From Bugulina stolonifera (Eukaryota > Bryozoa > Gymnolaemata > Cheilostomatida > Bugulidae), in the NCBI GenBank assembly GCA_935421135.1, contig OW285196.1, forward strand, positions 8,815,501 to 8,879,500: a stretch of DNA of 64,000 bases. The letters run 5' to 3'. A program made the position numbers and the translations under genes. Numbering within the stretch: position 1 is the first letter of the stretch; every line of letters begins with the position of its first letter. Below, one piece after another: positions 22,422 through 35,905 of this stretch. Below the pieces are notes generated by a model. That model searched no databases. It worked only from the letters and a program-made list of their open reading frames with translations, and had not been told where the DNA came from.

Positions 22422-25400
22422 TTAATCTGATTCACTGTCACTCTCTGCTTCATTGAACCAGTTCACTATCTTACCAACCTGTAATTGATATATATTACTA
22501 TTGGAGTGAGCACAGAGAGGAAGTACTACTATTAGTCTTATGTAATCCATATTCAACACCGTAAATGTTAACAGAAACAAAATTAATTTACATCCCATAG
22601 AAAAAAACACACACATGGAGAATGAATTCAAACAAAATAGTAATTGAGGTGATGCTTGGTAACATATGAAATTTTAAAGGTCGTTACTGTGCAATACACA
22701 ATTGTATATTAGCTAAAAGCTAATTTAAACAATAGAACAGATAACATTCAAACACATTTCACTTGCTCGCATAAGCGTTACCTGACAAATAAGACATGAT
22801 GCAATCGTACCATCTATACAACCTCCGACTTACCTGTGTCTTGAAATCGCCAGCCAATAGCACATCTTCATACCAGCTAGTAATGACCTCTTCCTCTAAG
22901 ATGTCATTCTGATAGAAGAACATGAGTACCTGGCTAATGATTGGAGTGTAGAGATCATGTGACTGGTCGCAGACAAACTCCTATAAGTAGAGTGACGGTG
23001 TGAGTTACTCTTACCAGGATTTATACATGTTCGGTAGAGAAAGTATAAGATTTGATAGTAATAATGATAGACCAACATATTGTAGTATATAAAGGCAATG
23101 AGAAACGAATAGTAGTGGTTATGTTGCACTACATACATATATCGAGTTTATGTGAAAATCTAAAACACGAATTGAAGGAATGGGGAGGAACATTTCCAGC
23201 CTGGACTGTGAAACAAACTAAATCAATTTTCTTTCTATTAACAGAACAATCACATGTGTTTTGGTGTCTACAAATAGTTTAGAAATACGTAAAGAGTAAT
23301 GATAATCAAATTTTTCATTTTTCCAATGTTTTGACAACGGAATAATGGCAAACAAACCAATAAAAATGCATCTAACACTATTCTATATATTAAACATAAA
23401 AACTGTATGCATGTATATCAGTCACATAAAATTATACGATATAACACGGCACTTTAAAGACCTTATCACACTACATGGTATTTACCTTGATGGCTAGCAG
23501 ACACTCATGCTGGGATTTCTCACTTCTGTAATAGTTCTTGAAGACGTTGAGGCACAGTTTGAGCAGCTAGAAGAAGAGAGAAACAGGCTACATATATGTA
23601 TCTGTAGTAGATGCATGCAGTAATAGGGTTAACTATAAGCAACCAAGTACATATTTGAAGAGTTGTCCACTCTTTTGTTACACCAAAGGCAAGAGGGGAC
23701 AACTTTAAAGTGACAGCCTACTACTATGCGTGTCATATCAATTTTCCTCCTTCTTAGCACATATTATAATAAAGAGGCAGAAGCGTATTTGTTCCATGTA
23801 TTAGATTGACTGATCTGAGACAAGTATGGGAGGTATGAATTTTATGTTACAGGTTATAGGTACATCTCGACCACATGCAGTGATAGGGCCCCCGATATGT
23901 ATTCTCTGGGCATGATTTGTAGCGTTATAGAGTACCTCCTGTAGTACCATATATAACACCACCTATAGCACACCACTTGTACACTAGGGTTATAGAGTAC
24001 CACCTGTAGTGCTATAGAGTACCACCTGTAGTGCTATAGAGTACCACCTGTAGTGCGAATTTTAGACAGCATAGACTCACTGGTTTAAGTTTAGACAGGA
24101 GTAGAGAGGATGTTGTTGTTGTCTCGTCTTGTAGAGGTCTATGAAGCACTGCTTGTATGACCATGTGGTTGACTTCGTTTATCTGTATATTGTATGCGTG
24201 TCTGTAATACAAAACATACCAGAACTATACGGTGATAGCAGTAGACCGACAACTTGATATACCTGGTTAAATTGACATTTTATAATACGGGTAAATATAC
24301 ACAGTAGGTTTAGTAACTTTATTGTACTAGCCCTCCAAGTTAAACTTGTATAAAATATAAATAGTGACTGAATACTCATAAATACCGATGTCAGTTGGCA
24401 ATAGGTACATTGAGATACAAATGTACATTATACCTGTACATGCAACCATCTACACACTGACTAAAGAGAAGATAATATAAATCATTATTAGAGTTGTCTT
24501 CTCAACATAATGGGAAAAATAACCTAACTCCTAGTGGTTACTTTTCACACAAATGACCAGCTGTGTAAGAGTGGAAGGTGGTAGTGACCAGTAGAAGTGA
24601 CCAATGACTCACTTGAGAGAGTTAATGTCCAGTATAATGTTATCAGCACTGATACTCTCATTAGCAGCTCTCTGGAGGGTGTCCAGTACTTCATTGTAGA
24701 ACACTAGACAAACAGTAGTACAGGGTCAGCCAGTGGACAGTATGCCCAGCTAATTTATAATAATATTCACCATATCCATACAAATTCATCATACGACATC
24801 CATGTACATGATAAACACTAAAACACTATTATTGTTCTCAGCTTATACATCCACAACTAAAGTTGAAGACTTAAGGAGAAGTTCACCAAGAAACACGAGG
24901 TTTCCCATGAAAAGGGAAAGTCAGAAAACTGCATTCTAAAATGACATTTGATATAAGTGCCTGCATGCGATACAACAGACACCTACATGCAGTGTCAGGT
25001 ATATGATACAGTAGACACCTGCTCTCAGTGTCTGCATATGATACAAAGGGCACCTACATTCAGTGTCAGGTATATGACACAGCAGACACCTGCTCTCAGT
25101 GTCTGCATATGATACAAAGGACACCTACATTCAGTGTCAGGTATATGACACAGCAGACACCTGCTCTCAGTGTCTGCATATGATACAAAGGGCACCTACA
25201 TTCAGTGTCAGGTATAACTACATCATCGTCTGACAGGTCTTCCTCTCCAGACAAATCATCGTCATCATCATCATCTTCGTCTCCAGAATTGTCTTCGGTT
25301 GGCTGAACAAAGTTGAATGCACGTCCATTCTTCCCGCCAGTTTCAAACACTAGAACAGGAAACAGAGTAAGTCAAGTGATAAACGACCTCCAGCAGAGTT

Positions 25401-28400
25401 CAATTCATAGCTCATAGCAAACAAGAACTACTAATATTATTCAATAGTTATTTATGTGCTACATTGAATCTTATAACTCGCTAAAATCAAAATTTAGAAA
25501 ACTAAATGAAACCAATGGGACAGTAGTGTTTCCCACCAGGAGGCCTACATTTACTTTAGTTGAAAGCCAGAGTTCCAGAGATCCCGAATTCAATTGTAGA
25601 TGACACTAATTCATTTTATAATTGTATATAACCGCATGATTTGGAAGCCCTATTTTCTACTCTTAGAATTTAATATGAATTGCATACCATCATATTATCA
25701 ACTTGAAACCAAAAAGATGAACACTGGAAAATGTGAGTGAAACAAATACCTTCAAAAGGTTCACCCCAGTCATCTTTCATGGCAGTAGAAGTCAGTAAGA
25801 CTGGCTCCTTAAGCTCCACATCAGGTCCTAGGTGAACCTTCAACATCAAGGAATGCATTAGATACTGAACAGGAAAACAAAAAGAACTTTTGTCACTTTA
25901 AACTTTCCCAATATCTAACTAGATCTAGTATCTAACTAGTGATAGTTTAAATATACCCAGTCACATCATAAGCAAGTACATTGTATACAAATTGAGTTGC
26001 CATATTTAGTTATTTAGTTATTTATATTTAGTTACCTATTTAGCCCTAGATATACAACAACAACACCCCCAGAGTATAGTACTTACTCCTTTGCCAAGAA
26101 CATAGTCTACATTTAGTGCAGACTTCGAGTCATCCGAGCTGGGAAGTAGTCGGGTGTTCTTGTACAACCTCACTTGTTCACAGAGTATACTGTTACTAAG
26201 GCTACAGCCATCTTCTACCACAGTATTATCCCAAATACAGCAATCCTTTATAGTTACGTCAGCACCTGCGTGTCGGAAATGAGCTAACATAACATTTATT
26301 GAGATATTAGTGGGGGAATGGTGTGAGGGTCTCCAGGCATTATAATCCCGCCCACACTTCAGCTTATAAGCCCTCTACTCTCTCAACTTACAACCTCAAC
26401 CCACCCCTCTGCTACTTGCCAAATGCCTACATGGAGATAATTTTTTAAAAATAATGCCTCATAACTGTCATAAATATTGTGAAATAAGAATGAGCTTGAT
26501 CAGCTTTAAGCAGAACTTGAGAAGCTTTGACGGCATAGTGCAGTTTGGCTGATTGTCATTTTACATAACAGATTGTGGGTACTGATTTGAAACATGTTTG
26601 GCTACATGTATATTGCCAACCTCAGCTTCTCCAAGATGATCAAGTGTAAAATCTTTCACTTGCCATAGTTCTGAGGATTAAAAGGTTTGTTAGAACACAG
26701 AACTCAGGCTAAAGTTCAACTGCTTACAACTCACCTATAACACAGTTATTACCAATGACGCTGTTAGAAATTTTCGCCCCATGTTTTATAGCCGTTTCAT
26801 TTCCAACCACAGTGTTGCTCCCCAAACAACATTTCCTACAATTGGATTAGACAACATGCCTGATAACAATCTTGTTAACCCACCATACCGACAGCCAGAA
26901 GGACAGACAAACGAATGATGAGAAATTAGCTTAGACATTATTTTTTTGTATTAATTATTATTATTCACACGTATTGTATTACCTGAGACAGTCATATTGT
27001 AATTTGGGGCTTCAAGTATAAAAAGACACTTATTCCATGACGTCAAAACAGAGTAGATATTTAAAGACATGCACTATCTGATTTAGGTAACAGTATTCCT
27101 TTAATTTAACCCAGGTACTCCATCAACATAAAAGATTGTGCATCAGCGTATCTTTTTACAGGTAGGTGAACGTTCTCTAAGGATAACACAAGTATATCCC
27201 ACATCAGCATTACCCTCTAACAATAATTATATATGCGATAAACTTACTTGCTAAACAACTCTGAACTCATTATGTACTTATTACCAAAGCTGACTGCGGA
27301 TGCCTTGGCATCGCTGTTAGGCCACGCCCTGTCTGGACAGAAAGGATACGCCCATTTCTCAATGACATCTCTAGACACCGTCTTATAAGTGTAGAGATCA
27401 GATACTCGGGCTACATATCCATCCTCTACCACGTTTACATGCATTGTGTTACCTAGAATCTATAACATACAGGGAGGGAAATAATATTATTAAACGATAA
27501 TATACATATAATATTAACAGCAATAAGGTACATCCTTTGTAAGCTAACACGAAATCTCTTCATATTTGCGAGTTATTCAAAAATATTTTTGTAGGGCTGT
27601 CGCCCACACAGCAAAACCTGGGAGGTAAGCAATAAAACAAGAAATGTCGAACTAGAACTTTTCTCCTTGCCGAGTTATTACATAATAACAGCTCCAAAAA
27701 GAGCCTCACAAGCCTACCTCCTGATTACCAAGGACACCGTGTATGAGATCATCAACTGTCTGGTAGTCAAAGTTGTCTGTTAGTAGACTTGGTACCATAG
27801 CTGCACACATCGTCACGTGACAATCGACGAGATCATATCTTAGCTCTAGGTCTTTAGCCTCCCTAATGAGTTCCTGTAAACATATACAATTGGAGAAGTA
27901 ATTGGTGTGCACATGGATAACCCACTAGACTTGGGTGGAGCTTACTCACTGACTTACAATCAATTGTTTACTCTGCTGTTTCAGTAACCAACCATCTACA
28001 GAAGAGCTCTCACAAAACATGCAGAACTGCTATGGCTTACACAGCTTTATCGGCATACAAATTGACTATACAGTAAATGGAACTATAACTATGCTCGAGA
28101 GAATTCATAACATGAAACAACTGACGTAATAAATAGAGGCATACGTGTCACAGTTTTAGAGAATAAATCACTACTGGATGCACCCAGGCTGCTGATTCAG
28201 ACATGTGTAGGTTAACACAATTCATTAGTATAAAACCAACAGTATCTATGTCGGACAGCAACGTATGACCACTTTCTGTATATTTAGGAACAGACTAAAT
28301 TTTTTTCTAAACCAGAAAAGACTTCATTGAAGCCATATTTGGAGTTTTTTTCCCGTAATATGCAGTGAACAAAATATGTTAGCCACAAATTGCCAAGTAT

Positions 28401-31400
28401 TATTATACTCACAGTTGATATTTTGATTTTCTTCATGTCATCGACAACTTGATGAGAGAGTATTTGATTGGTGGATTTATTGAGAGCGTAGAGAGCCACG
28501 TTATTAGGTGACCTAATTCTGTGACCTGGAGGGCATCTCTTCATCACCTTGGTGAGTATGGCATCCTTATCCGACTCTCTCGTCTTCCTGTACGGTACCA
28601 GATATATTCACACATGACGCAATGCAAATAATATCAACTATCGATTATCAACACTGCGATGTGAAAGATGCCGAGGATATTCATGACTTCAAACAACCAT
28701 TAGTATATCCAATAGGCTAAAATTCAACCCAGTTTTATCGCATAGTGAAACAATTGCAATTAAATAACACGTACATTATGAAAAGCCATTTGATGCATAT
28801 TAATATGAGATACAATCATCTACTGGGCACAATGCCAATAAAGTGCACATCAAGTACTTACTTGTGGGCCTCCATACATGATTTCAGATCAATGTTGGCT
28901 ACCAGATCACCTTGTACTAACACAAAGTCAGTAGAGATTAGCTGTTTATCATCCAAGTCTCTAAGAGCATCACCTACACTCTGTGCATCTTCATTAACTA
29001 TGACCTTCACCTTCATCAGTGTCGGCCATTTTGAGTTCCTTGGTACAATAAATACTCATAGATTATAACATTATAGTGAATTAAGCACTCCTTCAATCAC
29101 TAGTACAGCATTACTGAGTATGCTATTACCTAGTAAGAATTTAGCAGTGAAAGAATTTAGCAGTGGAAGAATTTAGCAGTGGAAGAATTTAGCAGTGGAA
29201 GAATTTAGCAGTGGAAGAATTTAGCAGTGGAAGAATTTAGCAGTGGAAAAATTTAGCAGTGGAATTTTATAAGCGCAATACTATTTGAAAGCCATCTCAT
29301 GGGTGTCCAAGTTCATTCAATGGAAACACCACAACCCAACTTGAGAAGGTGCCCCATCAAACAGTAAATAACTATCAATCTTCCAAACCAATAATTTTTT
29401 TTTTTGAAATAGCTAGAGCTTTGCGTTTCAGTAGTTGTCACCCCCTGACACAGACATGAAAATCACAAAATCAGCCAATGCTTCCAAATGGGAAGTAAAA
29501 TCTTAAATTTTGATTATTAGTGCTGGACCTGTCACCCAACACTATGTTGGTAATGTTTCCAAGGGCTTACAGATTAGCAAATACCAAAGGAGAAGCTGAT
29601 CACTAGTGTGTAGACTCAGTACTTACTGAACATGCGATTTGATGAGTTGGGGGTAAGACGTGCAGTATAAGATAACTTCCTCTATTCCAGCTAATGAGAG
29701 GAACGCGAGTGTATAGTCTATTAATGGTGTATTTGCAATTGGTAGCAGCACCTACAAAGTATATCAGCTAGACACTGTGATGATATACATTGTACATGTA
29801 GGTCTATAAATAGGCCTAAACTTTAGTGTTTGTTAGCAGACGCACTTAGAATCTACACAGAATCCGTCACAGGCATGGGACGCCCCTCCTCAGTCAGTAG
29901 GGATAAACAAAAACAATTACCTAACTAAATATCTTCCTCCTAAGTATTATAATAGATGTGATGATTAGACCCAATCAAGGAGTAAGCACAGAACGACCTA
30001 CACACCAGAGTGTTTGTTTCCCAATTCAGTACCACAGCCGTCAACAAACTATTCAGCCCTTTAAATATGTATGCAGCACACCCCTTAAAGATGGGCTGCA
30101 CTGAAATTTTGAGGTTCTACGCAGCATACGGCATTAGAAACCCCAGTAGCAGCTTGGCCAGCTAGCACTATACCAGCATGGCATTGTGTTAGATTTCAGT
30201 TTTGTTAAAACTAGTCAAATTTTAAATGAGGAAATTTTAAATGAGTTTTTGTCCTTGTTATGCTAGAAATATCACAAAATGGAAAAAATGGGTATGCAGA
30301 ACAAATGCTAAATAATATTCCTAGATAATAAAGATTACAATTTGTTGCAAAAAACATCAATTGATTTTGGAGTCTACAATTTGATTATTCAATATAGGCT
30401 ACTTGTTTACCTAATGGATAACATGCCCACTTACTGGCCTGGTGTGTTAGACCTATGGTATGTATCACTATTATTTGCCAATAGAATATTTGTTTTATTG
30501 AATGAACACTGTAGGCCGATTTGTAATAAAAGCAGTTGTGGCTACTTGATATTGCTACTAAATTGTGCGCCGAGTGGAGATAATCAAAGAAAGGTTTTGT
30601 GAATTGACATAAGAATGGGTGGAGATAACTCCTACCGATGACATCATTGTAGGTAGTTTAGAAATTTTGAAATTACTTTTTTTGCAGTTTAGAATCTATT
30701 AGCTACTCTTGGAGCAATTTAGATATTTTTTATAGAGGTATCAAGTAATGCAAATATTGTCGGTTTGCAGAAAAAGTTCAGAGATTTCAGTAAGCCTCGA
30801 GTAAGTTCGAGTAACTGTAACTCTTCGCTGACGATTCCCTCTTATACAATCCGATATCTTCACCTACTGACAAAGCAACACTGCAGAAAGATCTAAACAG
30901 CCTGTATGAATGGGCACACAGATCCCACATGCTATTCAACGTCTTCAAATGTGAAGCTATGAGAATCTCGAGATATGATACCTGACAAGTGACCCTCTAA
31001 TTACACACTAAACAATAGACCTATCCCAACTGTGCCTGCCAACAAATACCTAGGTGTACTGCTAAACAACAAACTCTCCTCCAACCACATCATCAAAATA
31101 TGCGGTTAAGCCACAGGCATCCTTCATATGCTTATGAAAAGTCTCAAGAAGGCTAAACCACATACCAAGAGAACAGCATACAACACTCTATGTTGACTTA
31201 TACTCGAGTTACCGAGCGTTATGGTCCACTCATATTCGTGTTAAATATATATGTTGGAAAATGTCAATCAAAAAGCTTTTCGGTGGTGCTTTCACGTCAA
31301 CAAATGTGATTAGATTAGCGACCTTGCTTTCCAAACAACCGTTTTCGGAACGTCCTGTTTCGAACTGACATCTTCAAACAGTCGCAGATTCATGATCATG

Positions 31401-31884
31401 ATGAGTTTGAGCAAGAGTCAGAGTGAAGTCGCGTAATAATATAACCTTGAATCTAATAGGCTACTAACTAACAGACTAAAATAAAAGTAAATAGCCTACT
31501 GGCTGGAGCAGCAACTATGAATCTCGGAACCGTGCCTGATCAGCCGAAAAGAAATTTGACGACAATTTTTCAATGCCATTACTTATATGGGTTGCCAATG
31601 TGATTGGCATTACAGAGAGAATCAGAATGGAAATGGATGATGAAATTTTTAGTAATGTCATGTGTCATGTGAAGACTGAATACCCTCAACACTGATGTTT
31701 ATTTTGGTAGTATTGACAAGAAGAGGTTAACACATAGGTTAATACGTACGCGAGAACGGTCTAGTGTGCATGGTTGTAACGATTTATTATAACTGTCGGC
31801 AATCACAACGGCCAAAAATGGGTCCTCTTCAGATAAAGCATCTCCTGAGGGAGAGTTTTTCTTGTTGGCCATGGAAGCTGCCAT
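22422..31884 (-). CDS. EIF2B5: Translation initiation factor eIF2B subunit epsilon
   Basis: Catalytic subunit of the cytoplasmic GDP/GTP exchange factor for eIF2. Fifteen exons in transcript order: 31750-31884, 29627-29751, 28862-29038, 28413-28587, 27718-27873, 27248-27459, 26735-26835, 26087-26265, 25750-25864, 25200-25349, 24613-24703, 24081-24201, 23486-23566, 22834-22980, 22422-22478 (2022 nt, 673 residues, every phase consistent). Domains in order: nucleotidyltransferase-like fold ([46 protein letters not shown]), left-handed beta-helix hexapeptides ([27 protein letters not shown]), an acidic linker with an Asp run in exon 10, and a W2 exchange-factor domain ([21 protein letters not shown]) ending in an acidic-aromatic tail ([13 protein letters not shown]). 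Slightly shorter than the human protein of about 720 residues. The exon 10 donor lies inside a 71-bp tandem repeat, so that junction is the least certain. Confidence 0.95.
23989..24054. repeat. 22-bp tandem repeat in an eIF2B epsilon intron
   Basis: Three near-identical copies of GCTATAGAGTACCACCTGTA(GT), with diverged relatives just before them (from about 23920). It lies between the exons ending at 24081 and starting at 23566. Confidence 0.8.
24960..25212. repeat. 71-bp tandem repeat spanning an exon-intron boundary
   Basis: About 3.5 copies of a 70-71 bp unit (CACCTACATT marks successive units at 25051, 25122 and 25193; a variant at 24981). On the minus strand each unit contains CACTGAATGTAGGTG or a variant. 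This includes the splice donor that I infer for eIF2B epsilon exon 10 (GT at 25199-25198), so the donor is repeated along the array. Confidence 0.9.
29141..29264. repeat. 16-bp tandem repeat in eIF2B epsilon intron 2
   Basis: About eight copies of TTAGCAGTGGAAGAAT without spacers. A simple minisatellite, not a CRISPR array: there are no unique spacers and the host is a eukaryote. Confidence 0.92.
30823..31400 (+). pseudogene. Degenerate LINE reverse transcriptase fragment
   Basis: Lies in eIF2B epsilon intron 1 on the opposite strand. The translation resembles the part of a non-LTR reverse transcriptase from the active-site aspartates onward: [19 protein letters not shown], then [19 protein letters not shown], then after frame changes [15 protein letters not shown] and further C-terminal residues ([18 protein letters not shown]). 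Several stops and shifts; 5'-truncated. It differs in sequence from the LINE at 59994-61724. Confidence 0.75.
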
Positions 31885-34144
31885 GTTTGTCTAACGGTCA
31901 AGGACGAATTTGTTTTTCCTCAAAACCGGAAGACTACCAAAGAGAGTAAAAGTCCTTTTACCATCTTTGAGCCCCTTTGCTTTGAGCCAACTTTAAAACT
32001 GATCTCTCCATACAGAGTTCCATGCATTACCGCTGTCAGAACTTTTTTCAAATTACGAGATCTCAACTGCAACTTTAAAAAGTTTTTTTATAATAATTAT
32101 TATTCATTCATTAATTTTCTTAGGGACAGCACATTGATTTTTTTCACCCAACTCTAAATTGAAATTGTATTGTTTTTTTGATTATGTGATAAGCTAAAAA
32201 TGAATATGTTGCTATTATTTCAGTAGAACCTTTGTGTATGCATTTAACATTAGTATAAGTAAGTATAGTTAGTATCGTAGTTGAAATTGTTTGTGTCTTG
32301 TCTTGTGTGCAGTGCAGTTAGCCTAACTGTTAGGATTAGGAATTACTGCTTTCACTTTGACTTTAGGTGTGGACTATTTGAACCATTAGCGAACTGCTTT
32401 TAAAATACAAAAAGTGCATGAACTTGAAAGTCACCATGGCCATGATCGTTCTTCAGATCATTTATGGCTATGTAATATTTTTTATTAAATTTGTATTTTA
32501 GTTTTTTGATATTTTTATTTAATTATCTTTATAAGTTTATATTTGATTAATTAATACTTACTGTAGCCATTGAAATTTGTCCCAAATTGAAAATATGGCA
32601 ATATAACCATATGCAGTTGCGGCAATAGTGAGAAAGCTATTTTATTAGTTTCAAGCAAGCTATGTCAGACTATTATATTATTATATATTTTTGGAATCGA
32701 GTACACTCTGCTTGACATGAATATAATAATTGAATATATAATTTTAGAGCAAAATAATAAAGAAATAAAACTTTCAAATAGGTACCTATGTAGGGATGAA
32801 ATTTGCGGCTGTTTGAAAAAGACATTTCGAAACCCCAAACCTCAACTCCTAGATTACAGCTATATTATCATATTATATTTTTTGTTTGTTCTACTACTAA
32901 TTTGTAGAACACCAAAAAAATTAATTATCTGTGAATTGTATTTTTCTAAATGTAATGTACACAGATTTGAAATGGTTGTTTTCCAAACGTCCGGTTTCGA
33001 GCTGTGTTTTTTGAAATGTCCCTTTACCGTAGGCCTTTAACCATTGTTCTTAACATTCCGTAACACCTATTTTCAACTAGTCAGTGAAGTGAGCGCGCAA
33101 CTCGGGTGGCCTTCGCATTCTGTTGGCTTCTGGTTGGCTTCTGGTTGACATATAGCCTACATATAAATTGTTAGTCTAATTAAAAATTTCATTGGAAATA
33201 CAACCCATTTAAAATCACACTGTTTTTTTAAGGCCACATTCCATATACATATTCTTCCCCAGTTTGACGCCGTGTCATGCCTTATGTTTGAAGTGCCTAC
33301 AGTTACTGTTATTGTTTTTGTGAATTGTCAGTTAGCTTATATTTGGTTTACAGTATATTTATTACTTTCTTATCAATTCTATTAGTTGAATGATTGAATG
33401 GTGGCTAGAATAAGCTCGGAACAATTCTTGTTTCTTCTGTAAGTTCAACGAGTGAGAAACCAATTCAAAATTAAACGAATTTTAAATTGATCTTTCTGGA
33501 GAACAAAGTGACACTGGGGTCCCTAGGGGCAAAATAGGTCTGTCTCATGTGAAACATAGATCAATCCAGTAGTGAAGGGAAAAGTTTTGTTTTACTGGGC
33601 GAGACCAAGCAGTTCTGGAGGTATGTCCTGGCCGACTGTATTGATTTTGATAATGTGATCACATAATCCGCCGGAATTCGGCTTCTCTTTCTGAAAGTGG
33701 GTAGAGGTGGGTCTTGAGCTTGCGGGTTCGATGAAGTGTGTTGTGTTTCAGTTCTGGTGAAAATTTGCTTCCTATCACACCCTGGCGATGTCTACATATA
33801 TATATACATATAATCTTTTTGAAATTGAAAATTTCATTTGAAAATTATTGTAACCAGCATGATCCGATATCATGTACAGCTACAAACTTCAAGTTATGTA
33901 AGTACGATAAGCTGAAATTTCAATACGTGTGACGAGACTGAAACCTATAAATAATTAAGCATTTGTGTCACATTCTTGCTGTTTTGTACACTTACCATTT
34001 TATACTCACTGTTTTGTACCTACCATTTTATACTTACCATGTTATCTTCACCTACCTCCAGATTGCTTGTCCAATGACAATTAGCACTATTTAAATATCA
34101 GCGATTATCTTGCCTTGTAATTACGCTTACGGGTTGAATAATTT

Positions 34145-34350
34145 CGGACCAGCCGTGGCCTAGTGGTTAAGGCTCTTTCTTGTGGGAGATCCAGGTTTAA
34201 TTCTTGAGGTCATTGGTGGTGTTAGGAAGGGTGTTAGACCTTGTAAAACTCTTGTGCTACTTTGTCTCCCTTCTCTACCCTTAAGTGGAAATAAATGCTG
34301 ATCGCTTCAGATCCCAGCTTTCTTACCTGGGATTAATTATGGGTAGTAAA
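34145..34350 (+). mobile_element. tRNA-derived SINE, full-length copy
   Basis: The head resembles a tRNA gene: polymerase III A box TGGCCTAGTGG in GCCGTGGCCTAGTGGTTAAG, and a degenerate B box GGTTTAATTCT. The body GGTCATTGGTGGTGTTAGG and the tail GCTTTCTTACCTGGG/ATTAATTATGGG are shared with 50043-50255, and the tail also with 17765-17856. Confidence 0.85.
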
Positions 34351-35072
34351 ACTCGTAAGTTTTATACATTTGAATTGCATAATAGTGTTGTAAGCGACCA
34401 TATACAGTTTATGCTCTTTCAAAGATTTTATCAATAAATATTTAGGTAACTTTTCGCTTTTGCTATTGTCAATCGGTCAGCAAAGCCAACATACATCTCA
34501 GGTTACATCGAAACTGTATCCACCCATCCTGTTTACTTTTGGTTGTAGGCCTAGATGACTAGTCTAATTAGAAATCAGTCAACTTAAAGTTCCATACTTT
34601 AGGGCCAAACATTCCTCATACAAGCTTCCCTAGATTTTTATGTTACATCATGCCTTGTGTTATTCTTAACTGCAGCTAACTCATTTTCAATCCAAAATTA
34701 AGTTATAGCCAGTGTAACAACAGTATAGCCTTAGCTGTACATAGTTTAAACCAACTTTTTTGCAACTGGAAGATATTAATAAGCTGAATATTAATGAATA
34801 TAGATTGGGTAGAGTCTCGAGTAGGAATAAAGGACCCAAGACTCAAAATTCCTGTAATTTATAGGTCGAAAAGTAAATAGGGTGTCATGGTTTTATAGTC
34901 TAAGCCAAAATTTGAAAATTCACGTTTGATTGGTATCTGTCCACAAATACAGTTATAAGCAATAACTTGGGAGCTATCTATCTAAACAATAAGAAGATAG
35001 TCCATAGGCTATATTTTCAGAATCGACACTGCTAGCAATGAGTTTTGCAGTGGGTGCCAAGTTTGGTGTTTA

Positions 35073-35905
35073 CCCTAAAAGCAGATACATTTTGCGAGTT
35101 TTAACTTTTGCGAATTTCGCGAGTGACAAACTCGCAAATAATTTCCATCGCTATTAATATCTGCTTTCAAACTGATTTAAAGGGGTACTGACAGTTATTT
35201 TTTTATTGCACCATCTGAATCAGTTTCTTATGCTCATTCAGAATCACATAAGCTTTCACGTATTTGATTTTAACTTTTTTAATTACTCTAGGCCAAAGTT
35301 AGCAATTTCACCAAATAATACCCGAATAATACCCAAATGATACCCAAAAATGCTTGAAATTGCTAACTTTGACCTAGAGTAGGTAAAAAAGTTGAGATCA
35401 GATACATGAAAGCTTATGTGCTTCTGAATGAGCATAAAAAACTGATTCAGATGGTGCAATAAAAAAATAACTGTCAGTACCCCTTTAAATAATTTCTGGT
35501 TTAAGCAGACCATACATCCAGCTATATAGCTATATGATACATAGTTGAATATTTTACAAAGCAGCAAGTATTTGCTATAACATAATTGGTAAGTAGCCTA
35601 GAGTAGGAACTTAATCAGAGGATTTTTTAACAAGCTATGGTAATTACTTGACCTTACAACGTGGGCTTACTGCACTATATAGGAGTCAGCTGTAGTTTTG
35701 TACTGTATGTAAGTGGGGTTTAAATCTGAGTAAACATAGAGCTTAGCTAAGCTTGTTTCTAATGCTGAAATATGCTTAAACATCAATTTTGGGACTTAAA
35801 CAAATTTCGCGATAGGCCAAACTCCCTAAATATTTCTATCGCAAATTGCTCCAGGATTAGCAAACTCGCGAAACTTTCTTCCGCGAAATATTTCTGCTTT
35901 TAGGG
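35073..35905 (+). mobile_element. Non-autonomous DNA element, copy 2 (with a nested insertion)
   Basis: Inverted ends CCCTAAAAGCAG...CTGCTTTTAGGG with TA on both sides (35071-35072, 35906-35907). Outside the nested insertion it is homologous, inverted, to 7087-8229. It lacks the hAT-like insertion found in copy 1 and so shows that empty site. No transposase ORF. Confidence 0.85.
35181..35484. mobile_element. Foldback element with TTAA target, nested in copy 2
   Basis: 304 bp, almost entirely palindromic: ends AGGGGTACTGACAG...CTGTCAGTACCCCT, with inner arms also complementary. TTAA on both sides (35177-35180, 35485-35488). The matching position in copy 1 (about 8115-8120, ATTTAAATC) is uninterrupted. 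TTAA suggests piggyBac-type mobilisation, but the palindromic junction also allows TTTAAA as the duplication. Confidence 0.8.

Noticed and set aside
25096..25350. Reading eIF2B epsilon exon 10 on through the repeat to the stop at 25096
   Set aside because: The sequence after the acidic stretch loses similarity, while splicing at 25200 restores frame into the W2 domain.
28745..29068. 107-codon plus-strand ORF
   Set aside because: Antisense shadow of eIF2B epsilon exon 3.
29141..29264. Regular direct repeats resembling a CRISPR array
   Set aside because: Head-to-tail 16-bp minisatellite without spacers in a eukaryotic intron.
32717..33040. 107-codon ORF between eIF2B epsilon and UGDH
   Set aside because: AT-driven composition, no recognisable domain, no splice partners.
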